Assembly: GCF_013340205.1 (NCBI RefSeq)
Contig: NZ_BJTG01000007.1
Location: 186,001 to 250,000 of the forward strand
From: Anaeromyxobacter diazotrophicus
GTDB lineage: Bacteria > Myxococcota > Myxococcia > Myxococcales > Anaeromyxobacteraceae
DNA length: 64,000 nt
Direction: 5' to 3'
Each line of letters opens with the position of its first letter. The first letter of the stretch is position 1. Below the pieces are notes generated by a model. The model ran no database searches, was not told the DNA's origin, and worked only from the letters and a program-made list of their open reading frames with translations. A program made the translations under genes and the position numbers. This document shows positions 24,637-33,557 of this stretch, piece after piece.

Positions 24637-24722
24637 GCGCCCTTCGCAAACTGCCCGAGGTGGGGGAGGGCGGTGCGAGAGCTTTGAAGTGACGGCGCTC
24701 CGGGACATCCCCGGTCGCCAGT

Positions 24723-24749
24723 CCCGCCGGAAGCCGCGGCGGGGCTTTT
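24723..24749 (+). terminator. Leader hairpin with T-run before rpmJ (possible attenuator)
   Basis: CCCGCCG pairs with CGGCGGG over a 7-nt loop, then GCTTTT. A second small stem, CGAGA/TTCTCG, follows close to the GGGAGG ribosome-binding site. The layout parallels the rpsL leader. Confidence 0.6.
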
Positions 24750-24791
24750 CGTCTGGACGAGCGAGATTTTTTCTCGGGAGGCAGTGGCATC

Positions 24792-24908
24792 ATGAAGGTC
24801 CGCGCGTCGGTCAAGAAGATTTGCGACAAGTGCAAGGTCATCAAGCGCAAGGGCGTCGTGCGGATCATCTGCCCCGCCAACCCGCGCCACAAGCAGCGCC
24901 AGGGCTAG
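24792..24908 (+). CDS. rpmJ: 50S ribosomal protein L36
   Basis: The 38-residue zinc-ribbon protein reads [20 protein letters not shown], with Cys11, Cys14, Cys27 and His32 as the likely zinc ligands (CDKC...CPANPRH). It is the C+ (zinc) form. GGGAGG lies upstream. It heads the alpha operon behind its own promoter and leader. Confidence 0.97.
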   Translation: MKVRASVKKICDKCKVIKRKGVVRIICPANPRHKQRQG

Positions 24909-24945
24909 CCCCGGCGCACCGCCAGGAACCAGGAGAACAGCGAAG

Positions 24946-25338
24946 ATGGCCCGTATCGCAGGCGTCGACCTCCCCCGCGAGAAGCGCATCGAGATCTCGC
25001 TCCAGTACATCTACGGAATCGGCAGGACCTCCGCGAAGAAGATCTGCGGGAACGCCGGCGTCTCCGTGACGACCCGGACCAAGGATCTCACCGACGACGA
25101 GGTGCGCCGGCTGCGCGAGACCATCGAGCAGTCGTTCAAGGTCGAGGGCGACCTCCGCCGCGAGATCTCCATGAACGTGAAGCGGCTCATGGACCTCGGC
25201 TGCTACCGCGGCCTGCGCCACCGCAAGGGCCTGCCGGTCCGCGGCCAGCGCACGCACACCAACGCCCGCACCCGCAAGGGCCCGAAGCGCGGCCTCGTCC
25301 GGAAGCCGGCCGCCGCCGCCCCGGCCCCCAAGGCCTAG
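24946..25338 (+). CDS. rpsM: 30S ribosomal protein S13
   Basis: S13 forms bridges B1a/B1b and contacts P-site tRNA. The 130-residue product has [32 protein letters not shown] and the conserved [20 protein letters not shown]. The tail ([11 protein letters not shown]) is a short low-complexity extension. AGGAG precedes the ATG. Confidence 0.98.
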   Translation: MARIAGVDLPREKRIEISLQYIYGIGRTSAKKICGNAGVSVTTRTKDLTDDEVRRLRETIEQSFKVEGDLRREISMNVKRLMDLGCYRGLRHRKGLPVRGQRTHTNARTRKGPKRGLVRKPAAAAPAPKA

Positions 25339-25452
25339 CCGACCGAACCCGACACGCGCCGGGCGGGGGTCGAACCTCCGCCGAAGCGGGCGCGACGAAC
25401 TCGTAGGGCAGGGGGCCTGGTCCCCCGCCGCCAGAGAACCGAGGAGAACAGA

Positions 25453-25956
25453 GTGGCCGACGAGAAGCAGAACGCCGAGAAGAAGCCCGCCGCGGCGGCG
25501 CCCAAAACCGAGGAGCCGACGGCGCCGGCCATGCCCAACCTGGGCGGCATCGAGCCCGTCACCGCCTCGCCCGTCGTCCCCAAGAAGGGGAAGAAGCGGG
25601 TGAAGAAGAACATCGCGGCCGGGATCGTCCACATCGCGGCCAGCTTCAACAACACCCAGATCACCATCACCGACGTCACGGGGAACGTGATCTCGTGGTC
25701 CTCGGCCGGCGCGCGCGGGTTCAAGGGCTCGCGCAAGTCGACGCCGTTCGCGGCCCAGGTCGCCGCGGGCGACGCCGCCGCGAAGGCGATGGAGCACGGC
25801 CTGAAGAGCGTCACGGTGCAGGTCTCCGGTCCGGGCGCCGGCCGCGAGTCGGCCCTGCGGGCCCTCTCGGCCGCCGGCCTCAAGATCTCGCTCATCCGCG
25901 ACGTCACCCCCATCCCGCACAACGGCTGCCGGCCCCCCAAGCGCCGCCGCGTCTGA
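25453..25956 (+). CDS. rpsK: 30S ribosomal protein S11 with N-terminal extension
   Basis: S11 lies on the 30S platform near the E-site mRNA. The 167-residue product is about 38 longer than usual. Residues 1-45 are Lys/Glu/Ala/Pro rich ([19 protein letters not shown]) before the conserved core [20 protein letters not shown]. The C-terminal [20 protein letters not shown] is normal. GTG 25453 has GAGGAG upstream. No good start lies nearer the core, so the extension looks translated. Confidence 0.95.
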   Translation: MADEKQNAEKKPAAAAPKTEEPTAPAMPNLGGIEPVTASPVVPKKGKKRVKKNIAAGIVHIAASFNNTQITITDVTGNVISWSSAGARGFKGSRKSTPFAAQVAAGDAAAKAMEHGLKSVTVQVSGPGAGRESALRALSAAGLKISLIRDVTPIPHNGCRPPKRRRV

Positions 25957-25971
25957 GACCAGGAGAACCAC

Positions 25972-26598
25972 GTGGCTCGTTACACCGAAAGCGTCTGCCG
26001 GCTCTGCCGCCGCGAGAACCTCAAGATGTACCTGAAGGGTGATCGCTGCTACACGGACAAGTGCGCCATCGAGCGCCGTCCCTACCCCCCGGGCCAGCAC
26101 GGCCAGGGCCGCATCAAGTTCTCCGAGTACGGCGTCCAGCTCCGCGAGAAGCAGAAGGTCAAGCGGATGTACGGCATGCTGGAGGCCGACTTCCGGCACG
26201 CCTACGCCAACGCGGCGGCGGCGAAGGGCAAGACCGGCGACAACCTCCTGCAGACGCTCGAGCTCCGGCTCGACAACGTCGTGTTCCGGCTCGGCTTCGC
26301 CGACACCCGCAACGAGGCGCGCCAGCTCGTCCGCCACGGCCACTTCCGCGTCAACGGCCGCAAGGTCAACATCCCGTCCTTCCGCCTGAAGATGGGCGAC
26401 AAGGTCGAGCTGAAGGACCGGTCGAAGAAGGTGGTGCGCATCAGCGAGGCGCTCGAGACCGTCGACCGCCGCGGCGTGCCGCAGTGGCTCGAGCTCGACA
26501 AGGGCGGCTTCAAGGGCACCGTCAAGACGCAGCCGGCCCGCGAGGACATCACCATGCCGATCCAGGAGCAGCTCATCGTCGAGCTCTACTCCAAGTAA
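25972..26598 (+). CDS. rpsD: 30S ribosomal protein S4, zinc-binding type
   Basis: S4 nucleates 30S assembly and in enterics represses the alpha operon. The 208-residue product has an N-terminal zinc knuckle, [12 protein letters not shown] and [11 protein letters not shown] (C-x2-C...C-x4-C), then the S4 RNA-binding domain around [20 protein letters not shown]. The start is GTG at 25972 with AGGAG upstream. Confidence 0.98.
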   Translation: MARYTESVCRLCRRENLKMYLKGDRCYTDKCAIERRPYPPGQHGQGRIKFSEYGVQLREKQKVKRMYGMLEADFRHAYANAAAAKGKTGDNLLQTLELRLDNVVFRLGFADTRNEARQLVRHGHFRVNGRKVNIPSFRLKMGDKVELKDRSKKVVRISEALETVDRRGVPQWLELDKGGFKGTVKTQPAREDITMPIQEQLIVELYSK

Positions 26599-26703
26599 TC
26601 GGCCCGTTCACTTCACGTTCAACACGGCCGCGCGCCTCACGGCGCCTCGCCTCCGCTCGGCTGGCGGAGGCGGGGAGGGGGCGGCGGCACGAGGAGACAG
26701 CCC

Positions 26704-27720
26704 ATGGCAGACGCCATCGTCACGAAGAACTGGCGCGACCTCATCAAGCCTCGCGGCCTGCAGGTCGACCAGGACAGCCTCACCAACACCTACGGCAAGT
26801 TCGTGGCCGAGCCGCTGGAGCGCGGCTTCGGCATCACGCTCGGCAACTCGCTGCGCCGCGTGCTCCTCTCGAGCCTGCAGGGCGCGGCCATCACCTCGGT
26901 CAAGATCGAGGGGGTGGAGCACGAGTTCATGACCATCCCCGAGGTGGCCGAGGACGTCACCGACGTCATCCTCAACCTCAAGGAGGTCCTGCTCCAGATC
27001 CACACCAACGAGGTGAAGACGGTGCGGATCGAGGCCGAGGGGCCGAAGGAGATCAAGGCCGGCGACATCATCACCGACGGCCAGGTCGAGATCCTGAACC
27101 CCGGGCACCACCTCCTCACCATCAGCGAGGGCGGCCGGGTCCGGATGGAGCTCACCGCGCGCCGCGGCCGCGGCTACGTCCCGTCGGAGCGCAACAAGGT
27201 GGCCGGGCAGCCCATCGGCACCATCCCGATCGACGCGCTCTTCAGCCCCATCCGCAAGGTGAACTACCAGGTCACCAACGCGCGCGTCGGGCAGCAGACC
27301 GACTACGACAAGCTCACGCTCGAGGTGTGGACCGACGGCTCGGTCGCGCCGGCCGACGCGGTCGCCTACGCGGCCAAGATCGTGAAGGAGCAGCTCTCGA
27401 TCTTCATCAACTTCGACGAGACCGAGGAGCCCAGCGTCGAGCCGGTCGCCATCGAGGAGACGAAGCTCAACGAGAACCTGTTCCGCTCCGTGGACGAGCT
27501 CGAGCTCTCGGTCCGCAGCGCGAACTGCCTGCAGAACGCGAACATCAAGAGCATCGGCGACCTCGTGCAGAAGACCGAGGCCGAGATGCTGAAGACGAAG
27601 AACTTCGGCCGGAAGTCGCTCAAGGAGATCAAGGAGATCCTGGCCGAGATGGGCCTCTCCCTCGGGATGAAGCTCGAGAACTGGCCGCCCAAGACCGCGC
27701 CGCAGGCCCCCAAGGCCTAG
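26704..27720 (+). CDS. rpoA: RNA polymerase alpha subunit
   Basis: Alpha dimerises to start RNAP assembly, and its C-domain binds UP elements and activators. The 338-residue protein has the N-domain [20 protein letters not shown] (dimer interface) and, after an acidic linker ([13 protein letters not shown]), the C-domain with [20 protein letters not shown] and [31 protein letters not shown] site precedes the ATG. It is in alpha-operon order between rpsD and rplQ. Confidence 0.98.
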   Translation: MADAIVTKNWRDLIKPRGLQVDQDSLTNTYGKFVAEPLERGFGITLGNSLRRVLLSSLQGAAITSVKIEGVEHEFMTIPEVAEDVTDVILNLKEVLLQIHTNEVKTVRIEAEGPKEIKAGDIITDGQVEILNPGHHLLTISEGGRVRMELTARRGRGYVPSERNKVAGQPIGTIPIDALFSPIRKVNYQVTNARVGQQTDYDKLTLEVWTDGSVAPADAVAYAAKIVKEQLSIFINFDETEEPSVEPVAIEETKLNENLFRSVDELELSVRSANCLQNANIKSIGDLVQKTEAEMLKTKNFGRKSLKEIKEILAEMGLSLGMKLENWPPKTAPQAPKA

Positions 27721-27750
27721 CGTCGCACGGACACCTGAGGAGATATCCCC

Positions 27751-28191
27751 ATGAAGCACCGCGTCGTCGGCCGCAGGCTCGACCGCACCACCGAGCACCG
27801 CACGGCCATGTTCCGCAACATGGTGACCAGCCTCTTCCGCCACGAGCGGATCGTCACCACCACGCCCAAGGCGAAGGAGATGAAGCGCTTCGCCGACAAG
27901 TTCATCACGCTCGCCAAGCAGGGCACCGCGCACGCGCGGCGGCAGGCAAACCGCGACGTCCGTGACGTCGAGGTGCTGAACAAGCTGTTCGACACGCTCG
28001 GGCCCCGCTTCAAGGCGCGCGCCGGCGGCTACACCCGCATCATTCACATGGGCCGCCGCGCCGGCGACGCCGCCGACATGTCCATGATCGAGCTCGTCGA
28101 GCGCAGCGCGCCCGCCGCGGCCGAGGGCGAGGGCGAGGAGCCGAAGGCCAAGAAGAAGGCGAAGGCCCCCGCGGCCGAGAAGTCCGCCTAG
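27751..28191 (+). CDS. rplQ: 50S ribosomal protein L17
   Basis: L17 binds near the tunnel exit. The 146-residue product reads [40 protein letters not shown] and [18 protein letters not shown]. After residue about 118 there is a Glu/Lys/Ala tail ([20 protein letters not shown]) not needed by the fold. It ends the operon and a strong hairpin follows. Confidence 0.98.
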   Translation: MKHRVVGRRLDRTTEHRTAMFRNMVTSLFRHERIVTTTPKAKEMKRFADKFITLAKQGTAHARRQANRDVRDVEVLNKLFDTLGPRFKARAGGYTRIIHMGRRAGDAADMSMIELVERSAPAAAEGEGEEPKAKKKAKAPAAEKSA

Positions 28192-28218
28192 GGCTTCACG
28201 CACGTCGAGGTCTTCGAG

Positions 28219-28244
28219 CGCCGCCCCGGTCCGCCGGGGCGGCG
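28219..28244 (+). terminator. Terminator of the alpha operon
   Basis: CGCCGCCCCGG, loop TCCG, CCGGGGCGGCG: a perfect 11-bp stem followed only by TT. It lies 27 bp after rplQ. Confidence 0.75.
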
Positions 28245-28296
28245 TTCGCGTCTCCGGTGCGCGCGCGCCGCGCGGCCCTGGTAGAACCGGAGGCCG

Positions 28297-28884
28297 ATGC
28301 CGCCGCTCTACGCGCACGACCCCTTCCTGGCGGTCCACCACGCGCTGCAGCGACCCTGGCTCGACCTGCCCGCCGCCGTCCTCTCCGTCGCGTGCGAGGG
28401 CTGGGCGCAGGCGCTGCTCGGGCTGGCGCTCTTCGCCTGGCTCGAGCGCGACCTGCGGCGGCTCGCCGTCGCCTACCTGCCGGTCGCGCTCGGGCTCGCC
28501 GCCGGCGGCGCGGCGGTCCAGCAGCTCAAGGAGCTCTTCGCGACGCCCCGGCCGCTCGCCATCTATGGCCCGGCCCAGGTCAGGGTGGGGCTCGAGCCGC
28601 TCTTCCAGCTCGGATTCCCGAGCGGCCACGCGAGCGCCGTCGCGACCCTGGCCGCCTGCGCGCTCCTCGCCTACGGGCGGCGGGTGAGGTGGGTGCTGGT
28701 CCTCGCCCTTCTGGGGGGACTGTCCCGCGTCTACCTGGGCGCGCACTGGGTCGCGGACGTCGCGGGCGGCTGGGCGCTCGGCGCGCTGGTCGGCGCCTCG
28801 ACGCACCTCCTGTGGCACCGCGCGGCGCGGGTGCTCCTCGCGCTCGGGGCGGGTCGCGAGTCGGACGGGTGCGCCGGTCCTTGA
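28297..28884 (+). CDS. PAP2-family membrane phosphatase
   Basis: The 195-residue inner-membrane protein carries the three PAP2 motifs: KELFATPRP (K-x6-RP), LGFPSGHASA (PSGH) and SRVYLGAHWVADVAGG (SR-x5-H-x3-D). It has about five hydrophobic segments. The family removes phosphates from lipid phosphates such as undecaprenyl-PP or phosphatidate. The exact substrate cannot be inferred. A TAGAAC box lies 9 nt before the ATG, but GGAGG is also present, so the promoter is unclear. Its stop codon overlaps the -35 box of the rpsP promoter. Confidence 0.88.
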   Translation: MPPLYAHDPFLAVHHALQRPWLDLPAAVLSVACEGWAQALLGLALFAWLERDLRRLAVAYLPVALGLAAGGAAVQQLKELFATPRPLAIYGPAQVRVGLEPLFQLGFPSGHASAVATLAACALLAYGRRVRWVLVLALLGGLSRVYLGAHWVADVAGGWALGALVGASTHLLWHRAARVLLALGAGRESDGCAGP

Positions 28885-28909
28885 CTTGACAGGCTAGCTC
28901 CCGTAAAAG
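28881..28909 (+). promoter_or_regulatory. Promoter of the rpsP-trmD operon
   Basis: TTGACT (28881-28886), 17-bp spacer, TAAAAG (28904-28909). A second -35 candidate, TTGACA (28886-28891), overlaps it. The box overlaps the stop codon of the PAP2 gene. Confidence 0.72.
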
Positions 28910-28930
28910 AATCCGCTTTTTCGAGGGACG

Positions 28931-28961
28931 GCCGAGGGCCGCGGCGGCGCCGCGGTTCGGC
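28931..28961 (+). other. Leader hairpin before rpsP
   Basis: Nested stem: CCGCGGC/GCCGCGG with a 3-nt loop, extended by GCCGA/TCGGC. A TTTT lies 8 nt beyond it. It is the third leader hairpin found downstream of a ribosomal promoter in this window. Confidence 0.55.
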
Positions 28962-28998
28962 GTTCCGTATTTTCCAAAGGTTTCAGAGGAGGCAGCAC

Positions 28999-29271
28999 AT
29001 GGCAGTGGTCCTGCGGCTGAGCCGAGCCGGTACGCACAAGGCGCCCTTCTATCACGTGGTCGCGACCGACTCGCGCAACGCCCGCGACGGCAAGTACCTC
29101 GAGGACGTGGGCGTGTACGACCCCACGCAGCGCCCGGAGCGCATCGAGCTCAAGACCGAGCGCATCGAGCACTGGCTCAAGGTCGGCGCGAAGCCCAGCC
29201 AGACGGTGGCGATGGTGCTGAAGCGCGCCAAGAAGGCGGCGCCCGCCGCCGGCGCGGCCGCGTCCAAGTAG
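28999..29271 (+). CDS. rpsP: 30S ribosomal protein S16
   Basis: S16 stabilises the 30S body. The 90-residue product has VVLRLSRAGTHKAPFYHVVA and LEDVGVYDPTQRPERIELK, with conserved KVGAKPSQTVAMVLKRA. GAGGAGG lies upstream. It is the first gene of the rpsP-khpA-rimM-trmD-rplS operon. Confidence 0.98.
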   Translation: MAVVLRLSRAGTHKAPFYHVVATDSRNARDGKYLEDVGVYDPTQRPERIELKTERIEHWLKVGAKPSQTVAMVLKRAKKAAPAAGAAASK

Positions 29272-29287
29272 CCCGCGCGGAGCCGTC

Positions 29288-29518
29288 ATGCGCGACCTCG
29301 TCGTCTGGCTCGCCCAGCAGCTCGTCCAGGACAAGGGCGCCGTGAAGGTCGACGCCCTCGAGCGCGATCGCTCGACGGTGCTCGAGCTGACGGTGGCCCC
29401 CGACGACCTCGGCCGCGTCATCGGCCGCGGCGGCCGCACCGCCAAGGCGCTGCGGACCGTGGTCGACCTGGCGGCGCGCCGCGAGGGGCGGCGGGCCGTG
29501 CTCGACATCCTCGACTAG
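29288..29518 (+). CDS. khpA: KH-domain RNA-binding protein
   Basis: The 76-residue protein is a single KH domain with the GxxG loop in GRVIGRGGRTAKALRTVV. KhpA-type proteins bind RNA with KhpB/Jag partners and affect division and sRNA action in Gram-positives. Between rpsP and rimM is its standard place. It is 16 bp after rpsP. Confidence 0.93.
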   Translation: MRDLVVWLAQQLVQDKGAVKVDALERDRSTVLELTVAPDDLGRVIGRGGRTAKALRTVVDLAARREGRRAVLDILD

Positions 29519-29521
29519 CGC

Positions 29522-30061
29522 GTGGAGCCGGTCCGCATCGGGAAGGTGGTCCGGGCGATCGGCCTCGACGGGCTGGTGGGCGTGGCCGGGTCGGAGGGCG
29601 CGCTGGGCGGCCTCGAGCGCGTGGCGCTGCTGCGCGGCGACGGACCGGCGCAGGAGCGCCGGGTGGTGCTGGCCCGGCCGCAGGGGCGGGTGTGGGCGGT
29701 GCAGCTGGAGGGCGTCCGCGGCCGCGACGCCGCGGAGGCGCTGGTCGGGTCGGTGGTGCTCGCGTGGCGCGAGGACCTCGGCGAGGCGGGGCAGGATCGG
29801 CACTTCTGGGCCGATCTGGAGGGCCTGCCGGTGGTGACGGTGGGTGGAGAGGCGGTCGGGACGGTCACCGGCCTGTACGAGACGGGCGCGGTGGACGTGC
29901 TGGTGGTGACCGGGCGGCGCGGCGAGGTGCTCCTGCCGCTCGCGCCCTACGTCACGGTGGACCGCGCGGCGGGGCGGGTGGTGGTGGATCCACCGGAGGG
30001 GCTCTTGGAGCTGGCAGGCGAGGGACGCGAGCCGGAGGGAGGTCCCGGGCGAGGCGAGTGA
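29522..30061 (+). CDS. rimM: 16S rRNA processing factor RimM
   Basis: RimM binds S19 and helps mature the 30S head. The 179-residue product has the N-terminal beta-barrel ([17 protein letters not shown]) and a C-terminal PRC-barrel ([38 protein letters not shown]). The GTG at 29522 comes 3 bp after the khpA stop, so coupling is likely. It ends 1 bp before trmD. Confidence 0.93.
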   Translation: MEPVRIGKVVRAIGLDGLVGVAGSEGALGGLERVALLRGDGPAQERRVVLARPQGRVWAVQLEGVRGRDAAEALVGSVVLAWREDLGEAGQDRHFWADLEGLPVVTVGGEAVGTVTGLYETGAVDVLVVTGRRGEVLLPLAPYVTVDRAAGRVVVDPPEGLLELAGEGREPEGGPGRGE

Positions 30062-30062
30062 C

Positions 30063-30806
30063 GTGGCGAAGCTGGAAGTCGAGATCCTGACGCTGTTCCC
30101 CCGCATGTGCACGGGGTACCTGGGGGAGAGCATCCTCGGGAAGGCGCAGGAGAGCGGCCTCCTCGCGGTGCACGTGGCCGACGTGCGCGACCACGCCTCG
30201 GGCAAGCACCGGGTGGCCGACGACGCGCCCTACGGGGGCGGCGCCGGGATGGTGATGAAGCCGGAGCCGCTCATCGCCGCCGTCGAGGCGGCCCGCGAGC
30301 GGTTGCCGGGCGCGAGGGTCTTCCTCACCAGCCCGCGCGGCGTCCGGCTCGACCAGGCGCTGGCGCGCCAGGTGGCGGAGGAGGGCAGGGCGATCGTCGC
30401 CTGCGGACGTTACGAGGGCGTCGACGAGCGGGTGCGGTCGGTGGTGGACGTGGAGGTGTCGCTGGGAGACTTCGTGCTCACCGGCGGAGAGCTGGCGGCG
30501 CTGGCGCTGGTGGACGCGGCGGCGCGGTTCATCCCGGGGGTGCTCGGCAACGCGAGCTCCGCCGGGGAAGAGAGCTTCTCGGGAGAGGGCGGGCTGCTCG
30601 AGCACCCGCACTACACCCGGCCCCCTTCGTACCGGGGGATGAAGGTTCCGGAGGTCCTGCTGTCCGGGGATCACCGGCGGATCGAGCGGTGGCGGCGGCG
30701 CGAGGCGCTGCGCGTCACCCGCGAGCGGCGGCCGGACCTCTTCGCGAGGCTGACGCCGACGGAACAGGACCTCCGCCTCCTCGAGGCGGCGGACGACGAG
30801 CTGTAA
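30063..30806 (+). CDS. trmD: tRNA (guanine-N1)-methyltransferase
   Basis: TrmD methylates G37 of tRNAs to prevent frameshifting, using SAM bound in a trefoil knot. The 247-residue product has [23 protein letters not shown], the knot [11 protein letters not shown], and [15 protein letters not shown]. The GTG start lies 1 bp after the rimM stop. A GAGG (30050s) lies upstream. Confidence 0.97.
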   Translation: MAKLEVEILTLFPRMCTGYLGESILGKAQESGLLAVHVADVRDHASGKHRVADDAPYGGGAGMVMKPEPLIAAVEAARERLPGARVFLTSPRGVRLDQALARQVAEEGRAIVACGRYEGVDERVRSVVDVEVSLGDFVLTGGELAALALVDAAARFIPGVLGNASSAGEESFSGEGGLLEHPHYTRPPSYRGMKVPEVLLSGDHRRIERWRRREALRVTRERRPDLFARLTPTEQDLRLLEAADDEL

Positions 30807-30816
30807 GGAGAGAGCG

Positions 30817-31230
30817 ATGCTGCGCAAGGCGATCAGCGACATCGAGGCGAAGTACCTGCGGAAGGACGTGCCGGAGTTCCGGTCCGGCGACACGGTGCGC
30901 GTGCACACGAAGATCAAGGAAGGCGACAAGGAGCGCATCCAGGTCTTCGAGGGCGTCGTCATCCGCCACAAGAAGGGCGACGCGCGCGCGATGTTCACCG
31001 TGCGCAAGGTCAGCTACGGCGTCGGCGTGGAGCGCATGTTCCCCGTCCACAGCCCCCGCATCGACCGGATCGAGGTCCTCGGCCACGGCGAGGTCCGCCG
31101 CTCCCGCCTGTACTACCTGCGCGAGCTGCAGGGGAAGGCCGCCCGCCTCCACCAGGAGGAGGGCCCGCTCGGCGCCGCCGCTGGCGCGGCCGCCGCGAGC
31201 GCGCCCGCCGCGCCCGCTCCCCAGGCCTGA
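30817..31230 (+). CDS. rplS: 50S ribosomal protein L19
   Basis: L19 forms bridge B8 at the subunit interface. The 137-residue product has the conserved [31 protein letters not shown] and [20 protein letters not shown] with [15 protein letters not shown]. It carries an Ala/Pro tail. AAGGAGAG lies upstream. It ends the trmD operon before a strong hairpin. Confidence 0.97.
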   Translation: MLRKAISDIEAKYLRKDVPEFRSGDTVRVHTKIKEGDKERIQVFEGVVIRHKKGDARAMFTVRKVSYGVGVERMFPVHSPRIDRIEVLGHGEVRRSRLYYLRELQGKAARLHQEEGPLGAAAGAAAASAPAAPAPQA

Positions 31231-31236
31231 TCGGCC

Positions 31237-31266
31237 GCGGCCGCGGTGCTTTCGCGCCGCGGCCGC
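31237..31266 (+). terminator. Terminator of the trmD operon
   Basis: GCGGCCGCGG and CCGCGGCCGC form a perfect 10-bp stem with a 10-nt loop, 7 bp after rplS. No T-run follows. The loop overlaps the -35 candidate of the next gene. Confidence 0.65.
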
Positions 31267-31278
31267 AGCGGGTAACAT
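31250..31278 (+). promoter_or_regulatory. Possible promoter of the SMC-like gene (leaderless)
   Basis: TTTCGC (31250-31255), 17-bp spacer, TAACAT (31273-31278), then 9 nt to the GTG start at 31288. The -35 is weak and lies inside the terminator loop. Confidence 0.35.
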
Positions 31279-31287
31279 CGCGCGGTC

Positions 31288-33159
31288 GTGCTGCTCCTCG
31301 AGATCGCGGCCCAGGGCGTGAAGGGTGTCTCGCCGTCCGGCGGGAGCGCCCGGCTGCGCCCGGGGTACAACCTCGTCCCGTTCGACGGCGCCTCGCTGCG
31401 CCGCCTGCTCGAGGCGCTGTTCCGCCCCGCGCCCGGCGACGCCGAGGCGCTCTGCGGCAGCGCCCCCGGGCGCGGCGCGCTGCGCGCCGGCGCGACGGTG
31501 CTCGGCGACGACGGCGGCACCTGGCGGCTCGTGCGCGACTTCGCCGCGGGCTTCCAGCTCCAGCGGCTGGATCCCCAGCGGCGCGCCTTCGCGCTGGTGG
31601 CCCAGGAGCCGGCCGCGGTGGCGCGGGCGCTCGCCGAGCGGGTGGGGCTGCCCGGGCCCGCCGAGGCGCGCCTGCTCACCCTCGCCCTCTCCGACCTGCC
31701 CTCGCGCCGGGGCGCGCCCGCCCCCGCGGCCGTGCCCGCCGCGGCGCCCGCCCCCCGGCGGGCGCTCGACCCCGCCCAGGCGAGCCGGCGCCTGGCCGAG
31801 CTCCGCGCCGAGCTCGCCCGCGCCGAGCGGGCCGAGAAGCTCCAGTACCAGCTCGACGGACTGCAGAGCCGGCTCTTCAAGGCGGAGGAGGCGCTCCGCG
31901 AGGGGGCGCGCCTGCGCGACGCGGTGGCGGCGGCCGAGGCGCAGGTCGCCGGCAACGCGCCGGCGGCCGCGGTCGCGGAGAAGCTCGGCGACGTCGAGGC
32001 CAAGCTCGCCGCGCACGGGCGGGCCACCGCGCGGCGCGACGAGGGGCTCGCCAAGGTGGAGGCGGACCGCGCCGCGCTGGCCGACGCGGAGGCGGTGGGC
32101 GCTCCCCGGCCCCCCTGGGCCGATCCGCGCTGGTGGGCGGGCGTCGTCGTGGGGCTGGGCGCCGTCGCGGCCGGGATCGCGCTCCGGCGCAGCGCGGAGC
32201 TCCGCTACCTGGCCCTGCTCGACATCCCAGCGTTCGGCTGGGCGGCCTGGGTCGCCCTGGGCTGGGTGCAGGCGCTCGAGGGGCGCGGCCGCCTGGGCCG
32301 GCGTCGGCAGCTCGTCGACGAGCACGAGCACAAGGTCCAGGAGGCGTTCGAGCGGGAGTCGGCCGAGGTGCGGGAGGCGCTGGCGGCGCTGGGCGTCAGC
32401 GGCCTCGGGGAGCTGAGGGACGCCCTGCAGCGGCTCGCCGACGCCCGGGGCGCCGCCGAGGCCGCCCGGGCGCGCCTGGCGGAGCTGGAGTCGAGCGAGG
32501 CGACCCGCTCGGCCGAGCAGGAGCGCGCCGCCGTGGAGTCGGAGCTGCGCGGGGTCGAGCACGCCCTGACCGAGGTGGCGGGCGGGTTCGTCCGCGACCC
32601 GCGCTCCATCGAGATGGAGATCTCCCGCATCGAGGCGGAGGCGGCCGCGCCGGCCGCGCCGGCGCCGGCCCCGGCGGGCGCGGCGACCCCGGCCACGGCC
32701 ACGGCCGCGCCCGAGGCGGCGGACCCCTTCCCGGAGGTCCTCGCGTGCGCCGCCGCAGCCCTGGGCGGCAGCCCGGAGGCGGCCGTCGAGGCGATCCGGC
32801 CGCGCGGGTCGCAGCTCCTGGCGGCGCTCTCCGGCGGGCGCCTGGGGGCGTTTGCGCTCGACCGCGGCGGCCGGGTGGTGGCGCAGGCCGGGACGCGCGT
32901 CACCCCGGCGGACCAGCTCCCGGCGCTCGATCGCGACCTGCTCTTCCTCTCCGTGAAGCTGGCCTTCCTGGAGCGCGCGCTCGCCGGGGGGCGGCGGGTG
33001 GCGCTGGTCGACGACGTGTTCGCGCCGCTGCCGGAGGCGGCGCGCCGGCTGGCGGGCCGGCTGCTCAAGCAGCTGGCGCGGCCGGGGCAGCTCCTGCACG
33101 CCACGAACGACCCGGCCTGCCGCGAGGCGGCCGACCACGTGGCGCAGGCGGCGCCGTGA
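31288..33159 (+). CDS. Membrane-anchored SMC/YhaN-like protein lacking a Walker A motif
   Basis: The function is not known. The 623-residue protein has SMC-like architecture. The N-terminal head starts LLLEIAAQGVKGVSP and continues LRPGYNLVPFDGASLRRLLE where GxNGxGKST would stand, so the P-loop is missing. Two coiled-coil arms (about 168-270 and 345-445) flank a pair of membrane helices (about 284-330). The C-terminal head keeps VALVDDVFAPL, like a Walker B, and LLHATND, like the switch region. In active SMC-like ATPases both heads are needed, so this one may bind no ATP. The long Ala/Pro linker (about 452-475) is low complexity. GTG 31288 has no Shine-Dalgarno. Its stop overlaps yraN (GTGA). 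Confidence 0.6.
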   Translation: MLLLEIAAQGVKGVSPSGGSARLRPGYNLVPFDGASLRRLLEALFRPAPGDAEALCGSAPGRGALRAGATVLGDDGGTWRLVRDFAAGFQLQRLDPQRRAFALVAQEPAAVARALAERVGLPGPAEARLLTLALSDLPSRRGAPAPAAVPAAAPAPRRALDPAQASRRLAELRAELARAERAEKLQYQLDGLQSRLFKAEEALREGARLRDAVAAAEAQVAGNAPAAAVAEKLGDVEAKLAAHGRATARRDEGLAKVEADRAALADAEAVGAPRPPWADPRWWAGVVVGLGAVAAGIALRRSAELRYLALLDIPAFGWAAWVALGWVQALEGRGRLGRRRQLVDEHEHKVQEAFERESAEVREALAALGVSGLGELRDALQRLADARGAAEAARARLAELESSEATRSAEQERAAVESELRGVEHALTEVAGGFVRDPRSIEMEISRIEAEAAAPAAPAPAPAGAATPATATAAPEAADPFPEVLACAAAALGGSPEAAVEAIRPRGSQLLAALSGGRLGAFALDRGGRVVAQAGTRVTPADQLPALDRDLLFLSVKLAFLERALAGGRRVALVDDVFAPLPEAARRLAGRLLKQLARPGQLLHATNDPACREAADHVAQAAP

Positions 33160-33557
33160 CGGCGCGGCCCCGGGGCGCCGCCCCGGCGGAGCGCGGCGCC
33201 CGCGGGCGCGAGGCCGAGGCGCTCGCGGCCGCCTTCCTGGAGGGGCAGGGCTACCGCGTGCTGGCGAGGAACCACGCCACCCGCCGCGGCGAGGTCGACC
33301 TCGTCTGCCGCGAGGGCGCGACCCTCTGCTTCGTCGAGGTCCGCAGCCGGACCCGGGGCGACTACGGCCCGCCCGAGGAGTCGGTGACGGTGGCCAAGGC
33401 GCGCCGGGTGGTGGGCGCGGCCACCGACTGGGCGCTGCGCCACGGCGGGCTCTCGCAGCCCATGCGCTTCGACGTGGTGGCGGTCGACCTCTCCGGCCCC
33501 GCCCCGCGCTGCACGCTCTTCCGTGGCGCCTTCGACGCCGACGGGCGGTGGACGTGA
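33156..33557 (+). CDS. yraN: YraN/UPF0102 family nuclease-fold protein
   Basis: The 133-residue protein has the restriction-endonuclease-like core: RNHATRRGEVDLVCREG and LCFVEVRSRTRGDYG, with the E-D-ExR pattern of the family. YraN-type proteins are linked to DNA uptake and processing, but their reaction is unproven. GTG 33156 overlaps the previous stop as GTGA, as its own stop does with rsmI, so the three genes form a coupled chain. The first about 20 residues (ARPRGAAPAERGARGREAE) are variable. Confidence 0.88.
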   Translation: MTARPRGAAPAERGARGREAEALAAAFLEGQGYRVLARNHATRRGEVDLVCREGATLCFVEVRSRTRGDYGPPEESVTVAKARRVVGAATDWALRHGGLSQPMRFDVVAVDLSGPAPRCTLFRGAFDADGRWT

